Positions 1-10,000 of a stretch of 64,000 nt of DNA are shown one piece after another (position 1 is the first letter of the stretch; the number at the start of each line of letters is the position of its first letter). The translations under genes and the position numbers were made by a program. The notes under the pieces are model-generated. The model was not told where the DNA came from and ran no database searches. It was given only the letters and a program-made list of their open reading frames with translations. The DNA lies in contig NZ_FUXU01000002.1 of the NCBI RefSeq assembly GCF_900167155.1, positions 1 through 64,000 of the forward strand, given 5' to 3'. The stretch comes from Enterovibrio nigricans DSM 22720. Its GTDB lineage: Bacteria; Pseudomonadota; Gammaproteobacteria; Enterobacterales; Vibrionaceae.

Positions 1-67
1 AGGTCAGGTGTGTAAGCGCTGCGAGGCGTTGAGCTAACTGATACTAATTGCCCGTGAGGCTTAACCA
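1..67 (+). rRNA. 23S ribosomal RNA, 3' end (partial)
   Basis: The first 67 bases match the last part of a gammaproteobacterial 23S rRNA, with the typical GTGTGTAAGCGC and CGTGAGGCTTAACC segments just before the 3' end. The rest of the gene lies upstream of the window. The 3' end is placed by similarity to the E. coli end and may be off by a few bases. Confidence 0.93.
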
Positions 68-182
68 TACAACACCCAAGGGGTTTTAGCGGACTCAAGT
101 AAGAACATTGAATGTGTAGAGACACTGGTCAGTAATTTCCCAGATTTTAGTTTTTCGCGATAAGCGGGGAATACAACAAATT

Positions 183-302
183 TGCTTGGCGACCATAGCG
201 TTATGGACCCACCTGACTCCATGCCGAACTCAGTAGTGAAACGTAACAGCGCCGATGGTAGTGTGGGGTCTCCCCATGTGAGAGTAGGACATCGCCAGGC
301 TT
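183..302 (+). rRNA. 5S ribosomal RNA, first copy
   Basis: A 120-base segment has the conserved 5S core (CCATGCCGAACTCAGTAGTG and GCGCCGATGGTAGTGTGGGG) and ends that pair (GCTTGGCGA with TCGCCAGGC). It follows the 23S 3' end by about 115 bases, as in a normal rRNA operon. This copy looks like Vibrio 5S and differs from the second copy at about 16 positions. Confidence 0.95.
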
Positions 303-398
303 CAAATTCGTTTTCGTCTTTTTAAGAAAAAGAGGAAGACAAAAAAGAAAGCATCCCTATGAAGCAGCTAGCGTAAGACTTCTAACGGATAAAAATTT

Positions 399-474
399 GC
401 TGATATAGCTCAGTTGGTAGAGTGCACCCTTGGTAAGGGTGAGGTCCCCAGTTCGAATCTGGGTATCAGCACCA
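399..474 (+). tRNA. tRNA-Thr (anticodon GGT)
   Basis: A 76-base cloverleaf: acceptor arms GCTGATA and TATCAGC, encoded CCA at 472-474, D-arm sequence AGCTCAGTTGGTAGAG, T-arm GTTCGAATC, and anticodon GGT at 432-434. It lies between two 5S genes, the same layout as the end of E. coli rrnD (5S, thrV, 5S). Confidence 0.97.
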
Positions 475-487
475 GTTTTCAAAAATT

Positions 488-607
488 TGTCTGGCGGCCA
501 TAGCGCAATGGCACCACCTGATCCCATGCCGAACTCAGTAGTGAAACGTTGCAGCGCCGATGGTAGTGTGGGGTCTCCCCATGCGAGAGTAGGTCACTGC
601 CAGACAC
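488..607 (+). rRNA. 5S ribosomal RNA, second copy (divergent)
   Basis: A second 120-base 5S gene starts 13 bases after the tRNA-Thr. The core is the same as in the first copy, but both strands of the terminal helix differ (TCTGGCGG with CTGCCAGA), so pairing is kept. It resembles enterobacterial 5S more than the first copy does. It is the last RNA of the operon. Confidence 0.94.
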
Positions 608-613
608 CTCTTC

Positions 614-650
614 AAACCCGTAGCGGAAACGCTGCGGGTTTCTTCGTTTT
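614..650 (+). terminator. rRNA operon terminator
   Basis: The arms AAACCCGTAGCG and CGCTGCGGGTTT form a 12-base-pair stem (with one mismatch) around a GAAA loop, followed by TCTTCGTTTT. It is placed right after the second 5S, as expected for the rho-independent end of the rRNA operon. Confidence 0.85.
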
Positions 651-750
651 GGCCTTTTCAACATCCTCCAATATTTTATCTGTGGATCATCAAGACACAG
701 CTATCTCATATTTGGGCTTGAACACGGTTTATCCTTGGTATAGTGTTATT

Positions 751-774
751 GGAATTCTAGACGTCTATACATCT
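751..774 (+). promoter_or_regulatory. MetJ operator (three tandem met boxes) before metA
   Basis: A perfect 8-base met box, AGACGTCT, lies at 759-766. It is flanked in register by GGAATTCT (751-758) and ATACATCT (767-774), each matching the consensus at 5 or 6 of 8 positions. MetJ binds such tandem boxes cooperatively with S-adenosylmethionine. The array ends 20 bases before the metA start, so it would repress metA when methionine is plentiful. A possible promoter (TTGAAC at 718, TATAGT at 739, spacing only 15) lies just upstream. Confidence 0.8.
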
Positions 775-794
775 TAAAAAGGGAGCCATTTAAG

Positions 795-1742
795 ATGCCT
801 ATTAAAATTCCTGATCAGTTACCCGCCGCCGCTACATTGCGTCAGGAAAACATCTTCGTCATGTCAGCTTCTCGTGCGGAAAGCCAAAATATTCGTCCGC
901 TGAGAGTACTGCTGCTTAACCTGATGCCAAAGAAAATTGAAACGGAAACGCAATTCATGCGCTTGTTATCTAACAGTCCGTTGCAAGTTGATGTCGAGCT
1001 TCTGCGCATTGATGACAGACCAACCCGTAATACACCTACAGAACACTTAGATACTTTCTATAGACAGTTTCAGGCAATTAGAGAGCGTAACTTCGATGGA
1101 TTGATCGTTACAGGTGCACCATTGGGACTGGTTCAGTTTGAAGATGTGATCTACTGGGAGCACTTAAAAGACATCATGAACTGGGCGAAAGAGCATGTAA
1201 CCTCAACGCTATATGTTTGTTGGGCAGCGCAGGCAGGTTTGAAGCTATTGTATGATCTACCTAAAAAGACACGTAAAGAAAAGCTGTCAGGGGTTTATCA
1301 TCACCGCACGAATAAAGACCATAGTCATAACCCTATATTAAGGGGTTTCGATGACACCTTCTTGGCTCCACACTCCCGTTACGCAGACTTTTCTCCAGCG
1401 TACCTCGCAGAGCATACCGACCTCGATATTCTTGCAACGTCTGAAAAAGCAGGAACATATTTAGCTGCGACTAAGGATATGCGAAATGTGTTTGTTACGG
1501 GGCATCCCGAATATGACTCGCACACACTGCATAATGAATATGTGCGTGATGTAGGTGAGGGAATGGAGCCAGTCGTTCCGTCAAATTACTATCCGGATGA
1601 CGATCCAACACAAGAACCTTATGTTAGTTGGCGTAGCCATGGGCATCTTCTTTTTCTGAATTGGTTAAACTATTGCGTGTACCAGCAAACACCTTACGAT
1701 CTCGACCATTTTGCCGAGTCGGCGTTTACCAAAGACGAATAA
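795..1742 (+). CDS. metA: homoserine O-succinyltransferase MetA
   Basis: A cytosolic enzyme of the first committed step of methionine synthesis, transferring an acyl group (succinyl in most enterics and vibrios) from acyl-CoA to homoserine. The product has 315 residues, close to the usual 309. The nucleophile Cys142 is in YVCWAAQAG, and the catalytic His237 and Glu239 are in GHPEYDS, as in the MetA/HTS family. A purine-rich GGGAGCC lies ahead of the ATG at 795. The gene stands alone between the rRNA operon and a terminator. Three met boxes upstream indicate MetJ repression. Acyl-donor choice (succinyl or acetyl) cannot be read with certainty, so the succinyl call rests on the family and the taxon. 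Confidence 0.96.
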   Translation: MPIKIPDQLPAAATLRQENIFVMSASRAESQNIRPLRVLLLNLMPKKIETETQFMRLLSNSPLQVDVELLRIDDRPTRNTPTEHLDTFYRQFQAIRERNFDGLIVTGAPLGLVQFEDVIYWEHLKDIMNWAKEHVTSTLYVCWAAQAGLKLLYDLPKKTRKEKLSGVYHHRTNKDHSHNPILRGFDDTFLAPHSRYADFSPAYLAEHTDLDILATSEKAGTYLAATKDMRNVFVTGHPEYDSHTLHNEYVRDVGEGMEPVVPSNYYPDDDPTQEPYVSWRSHGHLLFLNWLNYCVYQQTPYDLDHFAESAFTKDE

Positions 1743-1743
1743 T

Positions 1744-1771
1744 AAAAAAGCCAGCGAAAGCTGGCTTTTTT
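1744..1771. terminator. bidirectional terminator between metA and the antiporter gene
   Basis: AAAAAAGCCAGC and GCTGGCTTTTTT form a perfect stem around a GAAA loop, with A and T runs on both sides. The two flanking genes converge on it, so it can end transcription from both directions. Confidence 0.9.
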
Positions 1772-1790
1772 GGATGTATGCGTTTGTTGG

Positions 1791-3125
1791 CTAATTACTT
1801 TGTGGCTCTGAGTTAGTCTTATCGTTAGTCGTAACCTGAGAATCCAATGTCATGTCTCTTTCCGCAACCTTGGCTTTTTCTATCATCTTCGTGATAGTCG
1901 ACCCCTGAATAAGAATGGAGAACACGACGACCGCGTAAGTCATGACCAGGATGATCTCTCTGACATCAATGTTTTTTTCCGGAAGAACCATGTAACCCGC
2001 AGGTACTGCCATTGCCATTGCGATTGCGAGGCCTCCACGTAGTCCACCCCATGTTAGGATTTTCACCGAGTATGGGTTGTAGTGACGGTAACGATTAAAG
2101 CCAATGTAGCAAAGTCGGACGCTGAGGTAACGGCCTGCGAGCACTAGCGGTATCGCAAATGCCATCATGATCCAATCTTCTTTGTGGAAGGTGAAGGTCA
2201 GCATACTGAGGCCAATCAGCAGGAACAAAATGCCATTGAGGAATTCATCTACAAGCTCCCAAAAGTGGTCTAAGTGCTCCTCACTTTCTGGTGAGAAGCC
2301 AATATAACGCGTCCAGTTGCCAATCATTATGCCTGCAACCACCATCGCCAGCGGCCCAGACACACCGATGAGACTAGCAAATACATAACCTGCAGTCGGT
2401 ATGCCGAGAGTTAGCAATAACTCCATTGAGTGGTCATCGGTATGACAAATGAGGTAGTGGAAAAGGAGGCCCAGAAAGAAACCGTAAATGATGCCGCCAA
2501 TGGCTTCATGCAAGAACAACTCTGCTACGCCTAGAACTGTCGGGGTTTCACCGCTAAATGCGACGGTGAATAAGGTCATAAAGATAACCAGACCAAAACC
2601 ATCATTAAATAATGACTCTCCTTCTATTTGCGTCGAAATACGCTTCGGTGCATTTAGCTTTTTGACGATAGCAAGAACAGCAATCGGGTCGGTTGGAGAA
2701 ATCAATGCGCCAAACAACAGGCAGTAAATAAAGGCGAAAGAAATCCCAATAAGCTGGAAGAATAGCCAAGCGGCACCGCCGATAAAGAAGGTTGAGACCA
2801 AGGTCGCACCCATTGCCAGAACAGTGATCTCCCATTTCTGATCTTTCAAGTTAGGTAATTTAATCCCTAAACCGCCAGCGAATAAAAGAAAGCCCAAAAC
2901 ACCCTTCAAAAGGAAATCATCAAAGTGGATTTCGTTGAGTGTATTGGCTGCAAAACCTTTTAAATCAAACCAATCATTGTGGCCCGAAATTACGATACCG
3001 AGAGAGAGGATCAATGCCCCTGCGGTAATCGCAATGGTAGTTTGCATTTGCCCGATTTTGCTATTGATAAAAGCGATCAGCATGGCTGCTGCTGCGAGAA
3101 AACAAAGCGTTGTATAGACGGTCAT
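1791..3125 (-). CDS. CPA1-family sodium/proton antiporter (NhaP-like)
   Basis: An inner-membrane cation/proton exchanger of 444 residues with about 12 hydrophobic segments. Family motifs are present: SPTDPIAV at about 143-150, and GESLFNDG at about 169-176 with the Asn-Asp pair (174-175) used for ion binding in CPA1 antiporters. The protein ends in a short, charged cytoplasmic tail (from about 415) without a recognisable regulatory domain. It is transcribed towards metA and away from metH. The likely role is sodium or potassium export and pH control, which suits a marine organism, but ion specificity cannot be told from sequence. Confidence 0.88.
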   Translation of the reverse strand: MTVYTTLCFLAAAAMLIAFINSKIGQMQTTIAITAGALILSLGIVISGHNDWFDLKGFAANTLNEIHFDDFLLKGVLGFLLFAGGLGIKLPNLKDQKWEITVLAMGATLVSTFFIGGAAWLFFQLIGISFAFIYCLLFGALISPTDPIAVLAIVKKLNAPKRISTQIEGESLFNDGFGLVIFMTLFTVAFSGETPTVLGVAELFLHEAIGGIIYGFFLGLLFHYLICHTDDHSMELLLTLGIPTAGYVFASLIGVSGPLAMVVAGIMIGNWTRYIGFSPESEEHLDHFWELVDEFLNGILFLLIGLSMLTFTFHKEDWIMMAFAIPLVLAGRYLSVRLCYIGFNRYRHYNPYSVKILTWGGLRGGLAIAMAMAVPAGYMVLPEKNIDVREIILVMTYAVVVFSILIQGSTITKMIEKAKVAERDMTLDSQVTTNDKTNSEPQSN

Positions 3126-3246
3126 GAAAGACCCCGTTGTGATCTGAGAACGTACGAAAAGTGTAAAAGAATATAAATCTATGTATTGCAGAAAACCACA
3201 TCAAAACTCGGATATTTATGCAAATTAAATAACAGCGACAAAGATT

Positions 3247-3262
3247 GGACGTCTAGATTTCC
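3247..3262 (+). promoter_or_regulatory. MetJ-type met boxes before metH
   Basis: GGACGTCT at 3247-3254 matches the met box AGACGTCT at 7 of 8 positions. AGATTTCC at 3255-3262 follows in register with 5 of 8. The pair lies about 50 bases before the metH start, in the divergent region between the antiporter gene and metH. Read together with the perfect box before metA, it points to MetJ control of metH. Confidence 0.65.
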
Positions 3263-3310
3263 ATTTGGTGTGTGATACTATGGAAAAAGCATGCAATACA
3301 AGAAGGATCT

Positions 3311-6300
3311 GTGGCTGTGAGTAGTAAGGAAACACTAAAAAAATTATTAGCTGAGCGTATCCTGATCATCGATGGTGGTATGGGTACCATGATCCAGGGG
3401 TACAAGCTCGAAGAGCACGACTACCGAGGTGAACATTTTGCCAACTGGCACAGCGACTTGAAAGGAAACAATGACCTTTTAGTGCTCAGTCAGCCGCAGC
3501 TAATCAAAGATATCCACGCTGAGTATTTAGAGGCGGGTGCGGACATCCTTGAAACCAACACCTTTAATGCCACTACTATCGCGATGGCCGACTACGATAT
3601 GGAAAGCCTGAGCGAAGAGATCAATGTAGAGGCTGCGCGACTCGCCCGAGAAGTCGCCGATGAGTGGACGGCAAAGAATCCGGATAAACCACGTTTCGTC
3701 GCTGGTGTGCTTGGTCCAACAAACCGCACGTGTTCGATCTCCCCAGACGTTAACGACCCTGGCTATCGCAATGTGAGCTTTGATGAATTGGTTACCGCGT
3801 ATTCTGAGTCAACGCGCGCACTGATCAAAGGTGGCTCAGATCTTATCTTGATTGAGACCATCTTCGATACGTTAAACGCCAAAGCATGTGCGTTTGCTGT
3901 CGATTCAGTTTTTGAAAAATTGGGTGTAGCACTGCCCGTGATGATCTCCGGTACGATTACCGATGCTTCCGGTCGAACGTTATCAGGTCAAACAACCGAA
4001 GCGTTTTATAACTCCTTGCGCCATGTGAACCCCATTTCTTTTGGCCTAAACTGCGCACTCGGTCCGGATGAATTACGTCCTTATGTCGAAGAGTTGTCTC
4101 GCATCTCAGAAACGTTTATTTCAGCGCACCCTAACGCGGGTCTACCGAATGCCTTCGGGGAGTATGACTTATCCCCAGAAGAGATGGCCGAGCATGTGAA
4201 AGAATGGGCTGAAAGTGGCTTCCTTAATTTAATCGGGGGTTGCTGTGGAACGACGCCAGAGCATATTCGCCATATGTATGAGGCCACCCAATCGGTGAAA
4301 CCTCGTGCGTTACCCGAGATTAAAGCCGCTTGTCGGTTGTCCGGTTTAGAGCCACTGACGATTGAAAAAGACACCTTGTTTGTAAACGTGGGTGAGCGGA
4401 CTAACGTCACAGGCTCTGCACGATTTAAGCGCCTCATCAAAGAAGAGCTGTACGACGAAGCGTTGGATGTCGCGCGCCAGCAAGTAGAAAACGGTGCGCA
4501 GATCATTGATATCAACATGGATGAAGGCATGCTTGATGCGGAAGCATGTATGGTGCGCTTCCTCAATCTCTGTGCGTCTGAGCCAGAAATCTCCAAAGTG
4601 CCTATTATGGTCGACTCGTCGAAATGGGAAGTCATCGAGGCGGGCTTGAAGTGTATTCAGGGCAAAGGGATAGTGAACTCCATTTCGCTTAAAGAAGGCA
4701 AAGAGAAATTTGTCGAACAGGCGAAACTCATCCGTCGTTATGGTGCCGCAGTGATCGTGATGGCGTTTGACGAAGTGGGTCAGGCAGACACTCGCGAGCG
4801 TAAAACGGAAATCTGTACAAAAGCCTATCGTGTCCTCGTTGATGAAGTCGGCTTCCCGCCTGAAGACATCATCTTTGACCCGAACATTTTTGCTGTTGCG
4901 ACGGGTATTGATGAGCACAACAACTATGCGGTCGACTTTATTGAAGCGGTCGCAGACATCAAACGCGATCTTCCCTATGCGATGATTTCTGGTGGGGTAT
5001 CAAACGTATCCTTCTCTTTCCGAGGTAACAACTACGTTCGCGAAGCCATTCATGCCGTGTTCCTGTATCACTGTTTCAAAAACGGCATGGACATGGGTAT
5101 CGTCAATGCCGGACAGTTAGAAGTTTACGACAATGTTCCCGATAAACTGCGTGAAGCGGTGGAAGATGTCGTCCTCAATCGACGAGACGATGCAACTGAG
5201 CGACTTCTGGATATTGCTGATGAATATCGCGAGAACGCGGTAGGCAAGGAAGAAGATGCCTCTGCGCTGGAATGGCGTACTTGGCCAGTTGAAAAACGCC
5301 TTGAACATGCTTTGGTCAAAGGGATCACAGAGTTCATAGTAGAAGATACCGAACAAGCTCGCGTGAATGCGTCAAAGCCTCTTGAGGTCATCGAAGGCCC
5401 TTTGATGGATGGTATGAACGTCGTTGGTGATTTGTTTGGTGAAGGGAAAATGTTCCTTCCTCAAGTGGTGAAATCAGCGCGTGTGATGAAGCAAGCTGTG
5501 GCCCACCTTGAGCCTTATATTAATAAGGAAAAACAAGCCGGCAGCTCAAACGGAAAAATCCTGCTCGCGACGGTAAAAGGCGACGTACATGACATTGGCA
5601 AAAACATCGTGGGTGTTGTGCTGCAATGTAATAATTACGAAATCATCGATCTCGGTGTTATGGTGCCGTGTGACAAGATTTTGAAAGTCGCCAAAGAAGA
5701 AAACGTCGACATCATTGGTCTTTCCGGACTTATCACGCCGTCATTGGATGAGATGGTGCATGTGGCAAAAGAGATGGAGCGTCTTGGCTTCGAATTGCCC
5801 TTGTTAATTGGTGGTGCAACGACGTCAAAAGCGCACACCGCGGTGAAGATTGAGCAGAACTACAGTCAGCCGGTAGTTTATGTGAACAACGCATCACGTG
5901 CAGTCGGTGTGTGTTCTTCTTTGCTGTCTGAGAAACTTAAACCAGCATTCGTTGAGAAGCTTCAGGCGGATTATGATGTGGTGCGTGAGCAACATGCACG
6001 CAAACGTCCACGAACTAAGCCCGTTTCGTTGGACGTTGCTAGAGCGAATAAAGTCGCGATTGATTGGAACAGTTATACACCACCAGTCCCCGCAAAGCCG
6101 GGTGTGCATGTGTTTAGCGATTTTGATGTGGCGACAATTCGCCACTACATCGATTGGACACCGTTCTTTATGACCTGGTCGTTAGTCGGCAAGTACCCCA
6201 CCATTTTTGATCACGAAGAAGTGGGTGAGGAAGCCAAACGCCTGTTCAAAGATGCGAATGACTTGCTCGATCGTGTCGAGAAAGAAGGGCTGATGAAAGC

Positions 6301-6991
6301 CAGTGGTATGTGCGCGTTGTTCCCTGCCGCAAGCGTAGGTGACGACATCGAAGTGTATACCGATGAGTCGCGTACTGAGGTCGCGAAGGTATTGCATAAC
6401 TTGCGTCAACAAACGGAGAAGCCAAAAGGCTTTAACTATTGTCTGTCTGACTACATTGCACCGAAAGAAAGTGGCAAGCAGGACTGGATTGGTGCGTTTG
6501 CGGTAACGGGCGGTATTGGAGAGCGTGAGCTTGCGGATGATTATAAAGCCAAGGGTGACGACTACAACGCTATCATGATCCAAGCCGTTGCCGATCGCTT
6601 GGCTGAAGCGTTTGCTGAATACCTACACGAACGAGTTCGTAAAGAAATCTGGGGTTACTCAGCGGATGAAAGCCTATCAAATAGCGATTTGATTCGCGAG
6701 AAATACCAAGGTATTCGTCCAGCGCCTGGCTATCCGGCCTGTCCTGAACACACGGAAAAAGGAAGTTTGTGGGAGCTTCTGAATGTGGAAGAAGCCATTG
6801 GTATGTCACTGACATCCAGCTATGCAATGTGGCCAGGAGCGTCAGTGTCCGGTTGGTATTTCTCCCATCCCGACTCGCGTTACTTTGCTGTGGCACAGAT
6901 CCAAGAAGATCAGCGTGACAGCTATGCCGATCGCAAAGGATGGGATGTGATCGAAGCAGAGAAATGGCTGGGACCCAATCTCAACGGGTAG
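3311..6991 (+). CDS. metH: cobalamin-dependent methionine synthase MetH
   Basis: A cytosolic enzyme that moves the methyl group of 5-methyltetrahydrofolate to homocysteine through cobalamin. About 1,226 residues, against 1,227 in E. coli. The four modules are in the usual order. The homocysteine domain has its zinc cysteines at about 248, 311 and 312 ([17 protein letters not shown]). The folate domain has [13 protein letters not shown]. The cobalamin domain has DVHDIGKN with the axial His near 760. The activation domain has [15 protein letters not shown]. All candidate starts are GTG; 3311 or 3317 fits both the AAGGA at 3303 and the usual N-terminus, while the upstream GTG at 3272 adds an unrelated extension. 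Met boxes precede it and a terminator follows. Confidence 0.97.
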   Translation: MAVSSKETLKKLLAERILIIDGGMGTMIQGYKLEEHDYRGEHFANWHSDLKGNNDLLVLSQPQLIKDIHAEYLEAGADILETNTFNATTIAMADYDMESLSEEINVEAARLAREVADEWTAKNPDKPRFVAGVLGPTNRTCSISPDVNDPGYRNVSFDELVTAYSESTRALIKGGSDLILIETIFDTLNAKACAFAVDSVFEKLGVALPVMISGTITDASGRTLSGQTTEAFYNSLRHVNPISFGLNCALGPDELRPYVEELSRISETFISAHPNAGLPNAFGEYDLSPEEMAEHVKEWAESGFLNLIGGCCGTTPEHIRHMYEATQSVKPRALPEIKAACRLSGLEPLTIEKDTLFVNVGERTNVTGSARFKRLIKEELYDEALDVARQQVENGAQIIDINMDEGMLDAEACMVRFLNLCASEPEISKVPIMVDSSKWEVIEAGLKCIQGKGIVNSISLKEGKEKFVEQAKLIRRYGAAVIVMAFDEVGQADTRERKTEICTKAYRVLVDEVGFPPEDIIFDPNIFAVATGIDEHNNYAVDFIEAVADIKRDLPYAMISGGVSNVSFSFRGNNYVREAIHAVFLYHCFKNGMDMGIVNAGQLEVYDNVPDKLREAVEDVVLNRRDDATERLLDIADEYRENAVGKEEDASALEWRTWPVEKRLEHALVKGITEFIVEDTEQARVNASKPLEVIEGPLMDGMNVVGDLFGEGKMFLPQVVKSARVMKQAVAHLEPYINKEKQAGSSNGKILLATVKGDVHDIGKNIVGVVLQCNNYEIIDLGVMVPCDKILKVAKEENVDIIGLSGLITPSLDEMVHVAKEMERLGFELPLLIGGATTSKAHTAVKIEQNYSQPVVYVNNASRAVGVCSSLLSEKLKPAFVEKLQADYDVVREQHARKRPRTKPVSLDVARANKVAIDWNSYTPPVPAKPGVHVFSDFDVATIRHYIDWTPFFMTWSLVGKYPTIFDHEEVGEEAKRLFKDANDLLDRVEKEGLMKASGMCALFPAASVGDDIEVYTDESRTEVAKVLHNLRQQTEKPKGFNYCLSDYIAPKESGKQDWIGAFAVTGGIGERELADDYKAKGDDYNAIMIQAVADRLAEAFAEYLHERVRKEIWGYSADESLSNSDLIREKYQGIRPAPGYPACPEHTEKGSLWELLNVEEAIGMSLTSSYAMWPGASVSGWYFSHPDSRYFAVAQIQEDQRDSYADRKGWDVIEAEKWLGPNLNG

Positions 6992-7008
6992 TCGTTGAAT
7001 GAAGGTAG

Positions 7009-7040
7009 AAGTCAGGCGGTATTGGCCTGACTTTTTTCTT
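7009..7040 (+). terminator. metH terminator
   Basis: AGTCAGGC (7010-7017) and GCCTGACT (7025-7032) form an 8-base-pair stem followed by TTTTTTCTT. It lies 18 bases after the metH stop and touches the end of the convergent Ig-like protein gene. Confidence 0.88.
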
Positions 7041-10000
7041 ATGGAGGCGGTGAAATACAGGCAACATAAAGTGCGGTGCTGGCAGGAACTGATGTCACGC
7101 TATCAAATACTGACAAATTTAGGGTTGAGAAACGTGTTGAGGATGTTTGTGAAGATGTCCAGTACCGTTGCCCATCAGGCCATCCGTAACTCAAAATAAA
7201 GTTAAAAAAGAGACCATTAAAATACTTTAATTGTAAGATAGTCGGGCGTGTCCAGTTGGCTTGACCCGCAAAACGGATAGAAGATAAATGTTGGCACCAC
7301 CGGTCGGCCTGCCCGTTCTTCCCTATCGATGAGCCATTGGTTTGATCGAAAAGTCCAAACGTTCCTGTCGGTCCTATTAGGTGGCTCTCATTATAGGTAC
7401 TTGAGTAAGACATTCCCCCTCCTGCAGACCCATCTTGTTGTATAAAATTTGCATTTTGTAGCGTTGTTAAACTGGGTGAAGACGTAAACCAGTTTCCCCT
7501 GTGATCCGTGGTGACTTTCAGGCAAAAACCAGACGCGTTGCTGCTGGTGGTGTCGTTCAATTTGTTGCCACAAACGGGAATTTTGATGTTAGGTGCTGTG
7601 ACGGTTATCTCAGCAGCGGTACTGGCAACGGCGCCGGAGAAGGCTGTGAGAGTTGCACCCGTGGACGTCGCAACGCCAGTGGCTAGCCCATATTGACTGA
7701 CAGTCACTTTGTCTGTGTCGGAACTCTGCCACAAAACATCATCGGTAATAATTGCGGTTGAATTATCACTGTATTGCCCATTTGCAGTGAATTGTTTGGT
7801 GCCATTCAATGCAAGGGTAGCGGCGTCAGGGGTAATGGCTATGGCCGTTAACTCGGCCTCTGTAATCGCGACAGAAACTTGATTGCTGGTCGTCCCATCA
7901 AACGTTGCTGATATGCCGACATTCGCTGTGGGCTCAAGGGCTGTGACCAGCCCTGACGCAGACACGGTGACAACACTTGGGTTGTTACTCACCCAGTTGA
8001 TTCCTTGTGATATTGGTAATTTTGATCCATCGCTATAGTCCGCGAACACACTCAGTTGCTGTGTTAATCCTTTGGGTAATGTCACGGATGATGGTGTCAC
8101 TTCAACGTCAGTTAGTACTGCCGACGTGACAGTAAACAAAGCCGTGTTACTGGTGACACTTTCTGATGTCGCAGTAATGCCATCACTCGTGGTCTGATTG
8201 ATGCCAACAACCACACCTGCAGAATTTACGGTGATGGCGTCGGTATCTTGGCTAATCCAACTAATGTTATTTGTGATGTTTGCTTTGGAACCATCACTGT
8301 ATGTACCCAAAGCGCGCATTTGTTGAGAGAGCCCTTTCGCAATGGTTGCTTGCTCGGGGGTGATAATGATCGTGGTGAGAGCGGCATTTGAAATTGTCAC
8401 CGACGCCTGATTACTGGTGACATTTTGAAAGGAAGCAGAAACCATGACAGTACCTGTTTCGATAGCTGTCCCCAAACCCGCCGATGTGATTGTTAGTGCA
8501 TTGGGTTCGCTGATCGTCCATGTGACGGCTCCCGTCAATGTCGCACTCGTGTTGTCGCTGAAAATGCCCGTTGCAGTGAAATGAATGTTTTGGCCTTTGG
8601 CGACGCTGGGGCTGGTTGGTGTTATTTGGATCGCGGTTAGCTCCGCGCTATTCACGACAACATTGACAGTATTACTTTGAACCTTGTCGAGTGATGCTGA
8701 GATTTCAGTGCCTGTACTGAGATTAATGCCGCGAGCTAAGCCGGTTGGTGTGATAGTCACGCGTGTTGAGTCTGCACTCTTCCAGTTGACGGTATTTGTT
8801 ATATCTGACGTTGTTGAATCACTGTAGATCCCCGTAGCAAACAATGACGTTGTCAGTCCTTTCGCCATGACGACATTCGCAGGGGTGATCTGTATTGCGG
8901 ATAGCGTTGCCGCAAGAATTTCGATGTTCGAGGCATTGCTGGTGATATTTTGCAAAGAGGCCGTAATGGTGGTGCTTGAAGCTAGGTTGATTCCTTTGAT
9001 AATACCGCCTTCGGTAACAGGCACAGAATTCAGATTGCTACTTTTCCATATAACCGCACTGGTAAGGTTCTCTGTAGTTCCGTCACTGAAAAAGCCTGTG
9101 GCAGTCAGTTGTTGACTGACTCCCTTTGAGAGGCTGATTGTCGCAGGGGTAACTTGTAACGCGACAAGTTCGGCACTGGCGACATTCACTAATGATTGAT
9201 TGCTGGTAACACCTTGGTATGCCGCGGTCACTTTGGTGTCATTTGATACATTGAGCGCTTGTAGCTTTCCAGTGGGAGACACCGAAACATCGTTGAATTG
9301 ACTGCTTATCCAAGTCACTTTGGTGGTCATATCGAGCGTCGTACCATCGCTGAATGTACCCATTGCCTTCATTTGTCGAGTTACCCCTTTTGGGAGGCTG
9401 ACCAGTGCTGGCGTGATTTGAATGCTTTCGATTGTCGCCGGCGCAACAGAGACAAGCGCCGTGTTGCTGTTGATATTGTTCAGATTGGCGGAGACTGAAA
9501 TATTATTGACGACATCAACACCTTGAACCAATCCACTGCCATTTACAGTAACCGATTCTGTGTCGCTAGATTGCCAGTTGACTGCCGAGGTAATGTCTTC
9601 CGAAGTTCCATCTGTAAAACTGCCCGTGGCGGAAAGTTGTTGCGTTAACCCTTTTGGAAGGTTCACTTGAGCGGGTGTGATTTGTATTGATGTCAACGCT
9701 GCAGCCTGCACGCTCATTTCAACGTTATTGCTGGCAATGCCATTTTGATGGGCTGTTATTGTGACGCCGTTTGACGTCTTTATTCCTTTTGCTATCCCAC
9801 GGTTTGATACTGTAACGATCTCTGTATCTTCACTGAGCCAGGTGACAGAGTCAGTCATGTTCAGCTTGGTGTTATCACTGAAAATGCCAATCGCAGTGAG
9901 TTGTTGAGTGATACCTTTCGCTGCACTAAATTGGGTCGGTGTGGCTTGGAGAGATGTTAATACCGCTTCTGTCACGACAACGTTGGTATTATTGCTGGAA

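Noticed and set aside
430-777. Open frame of 115 codons covering the tRNA and second 5S
   Set aside because: It runs through tRNA and 5S rRNA and the met operator, with no protein family and no ribosome site.
6182-6896. Long antisense frames inside metH
   Set aside because: They are shadows of the metH coding sequence; no family resemblance and no ribosome sites.
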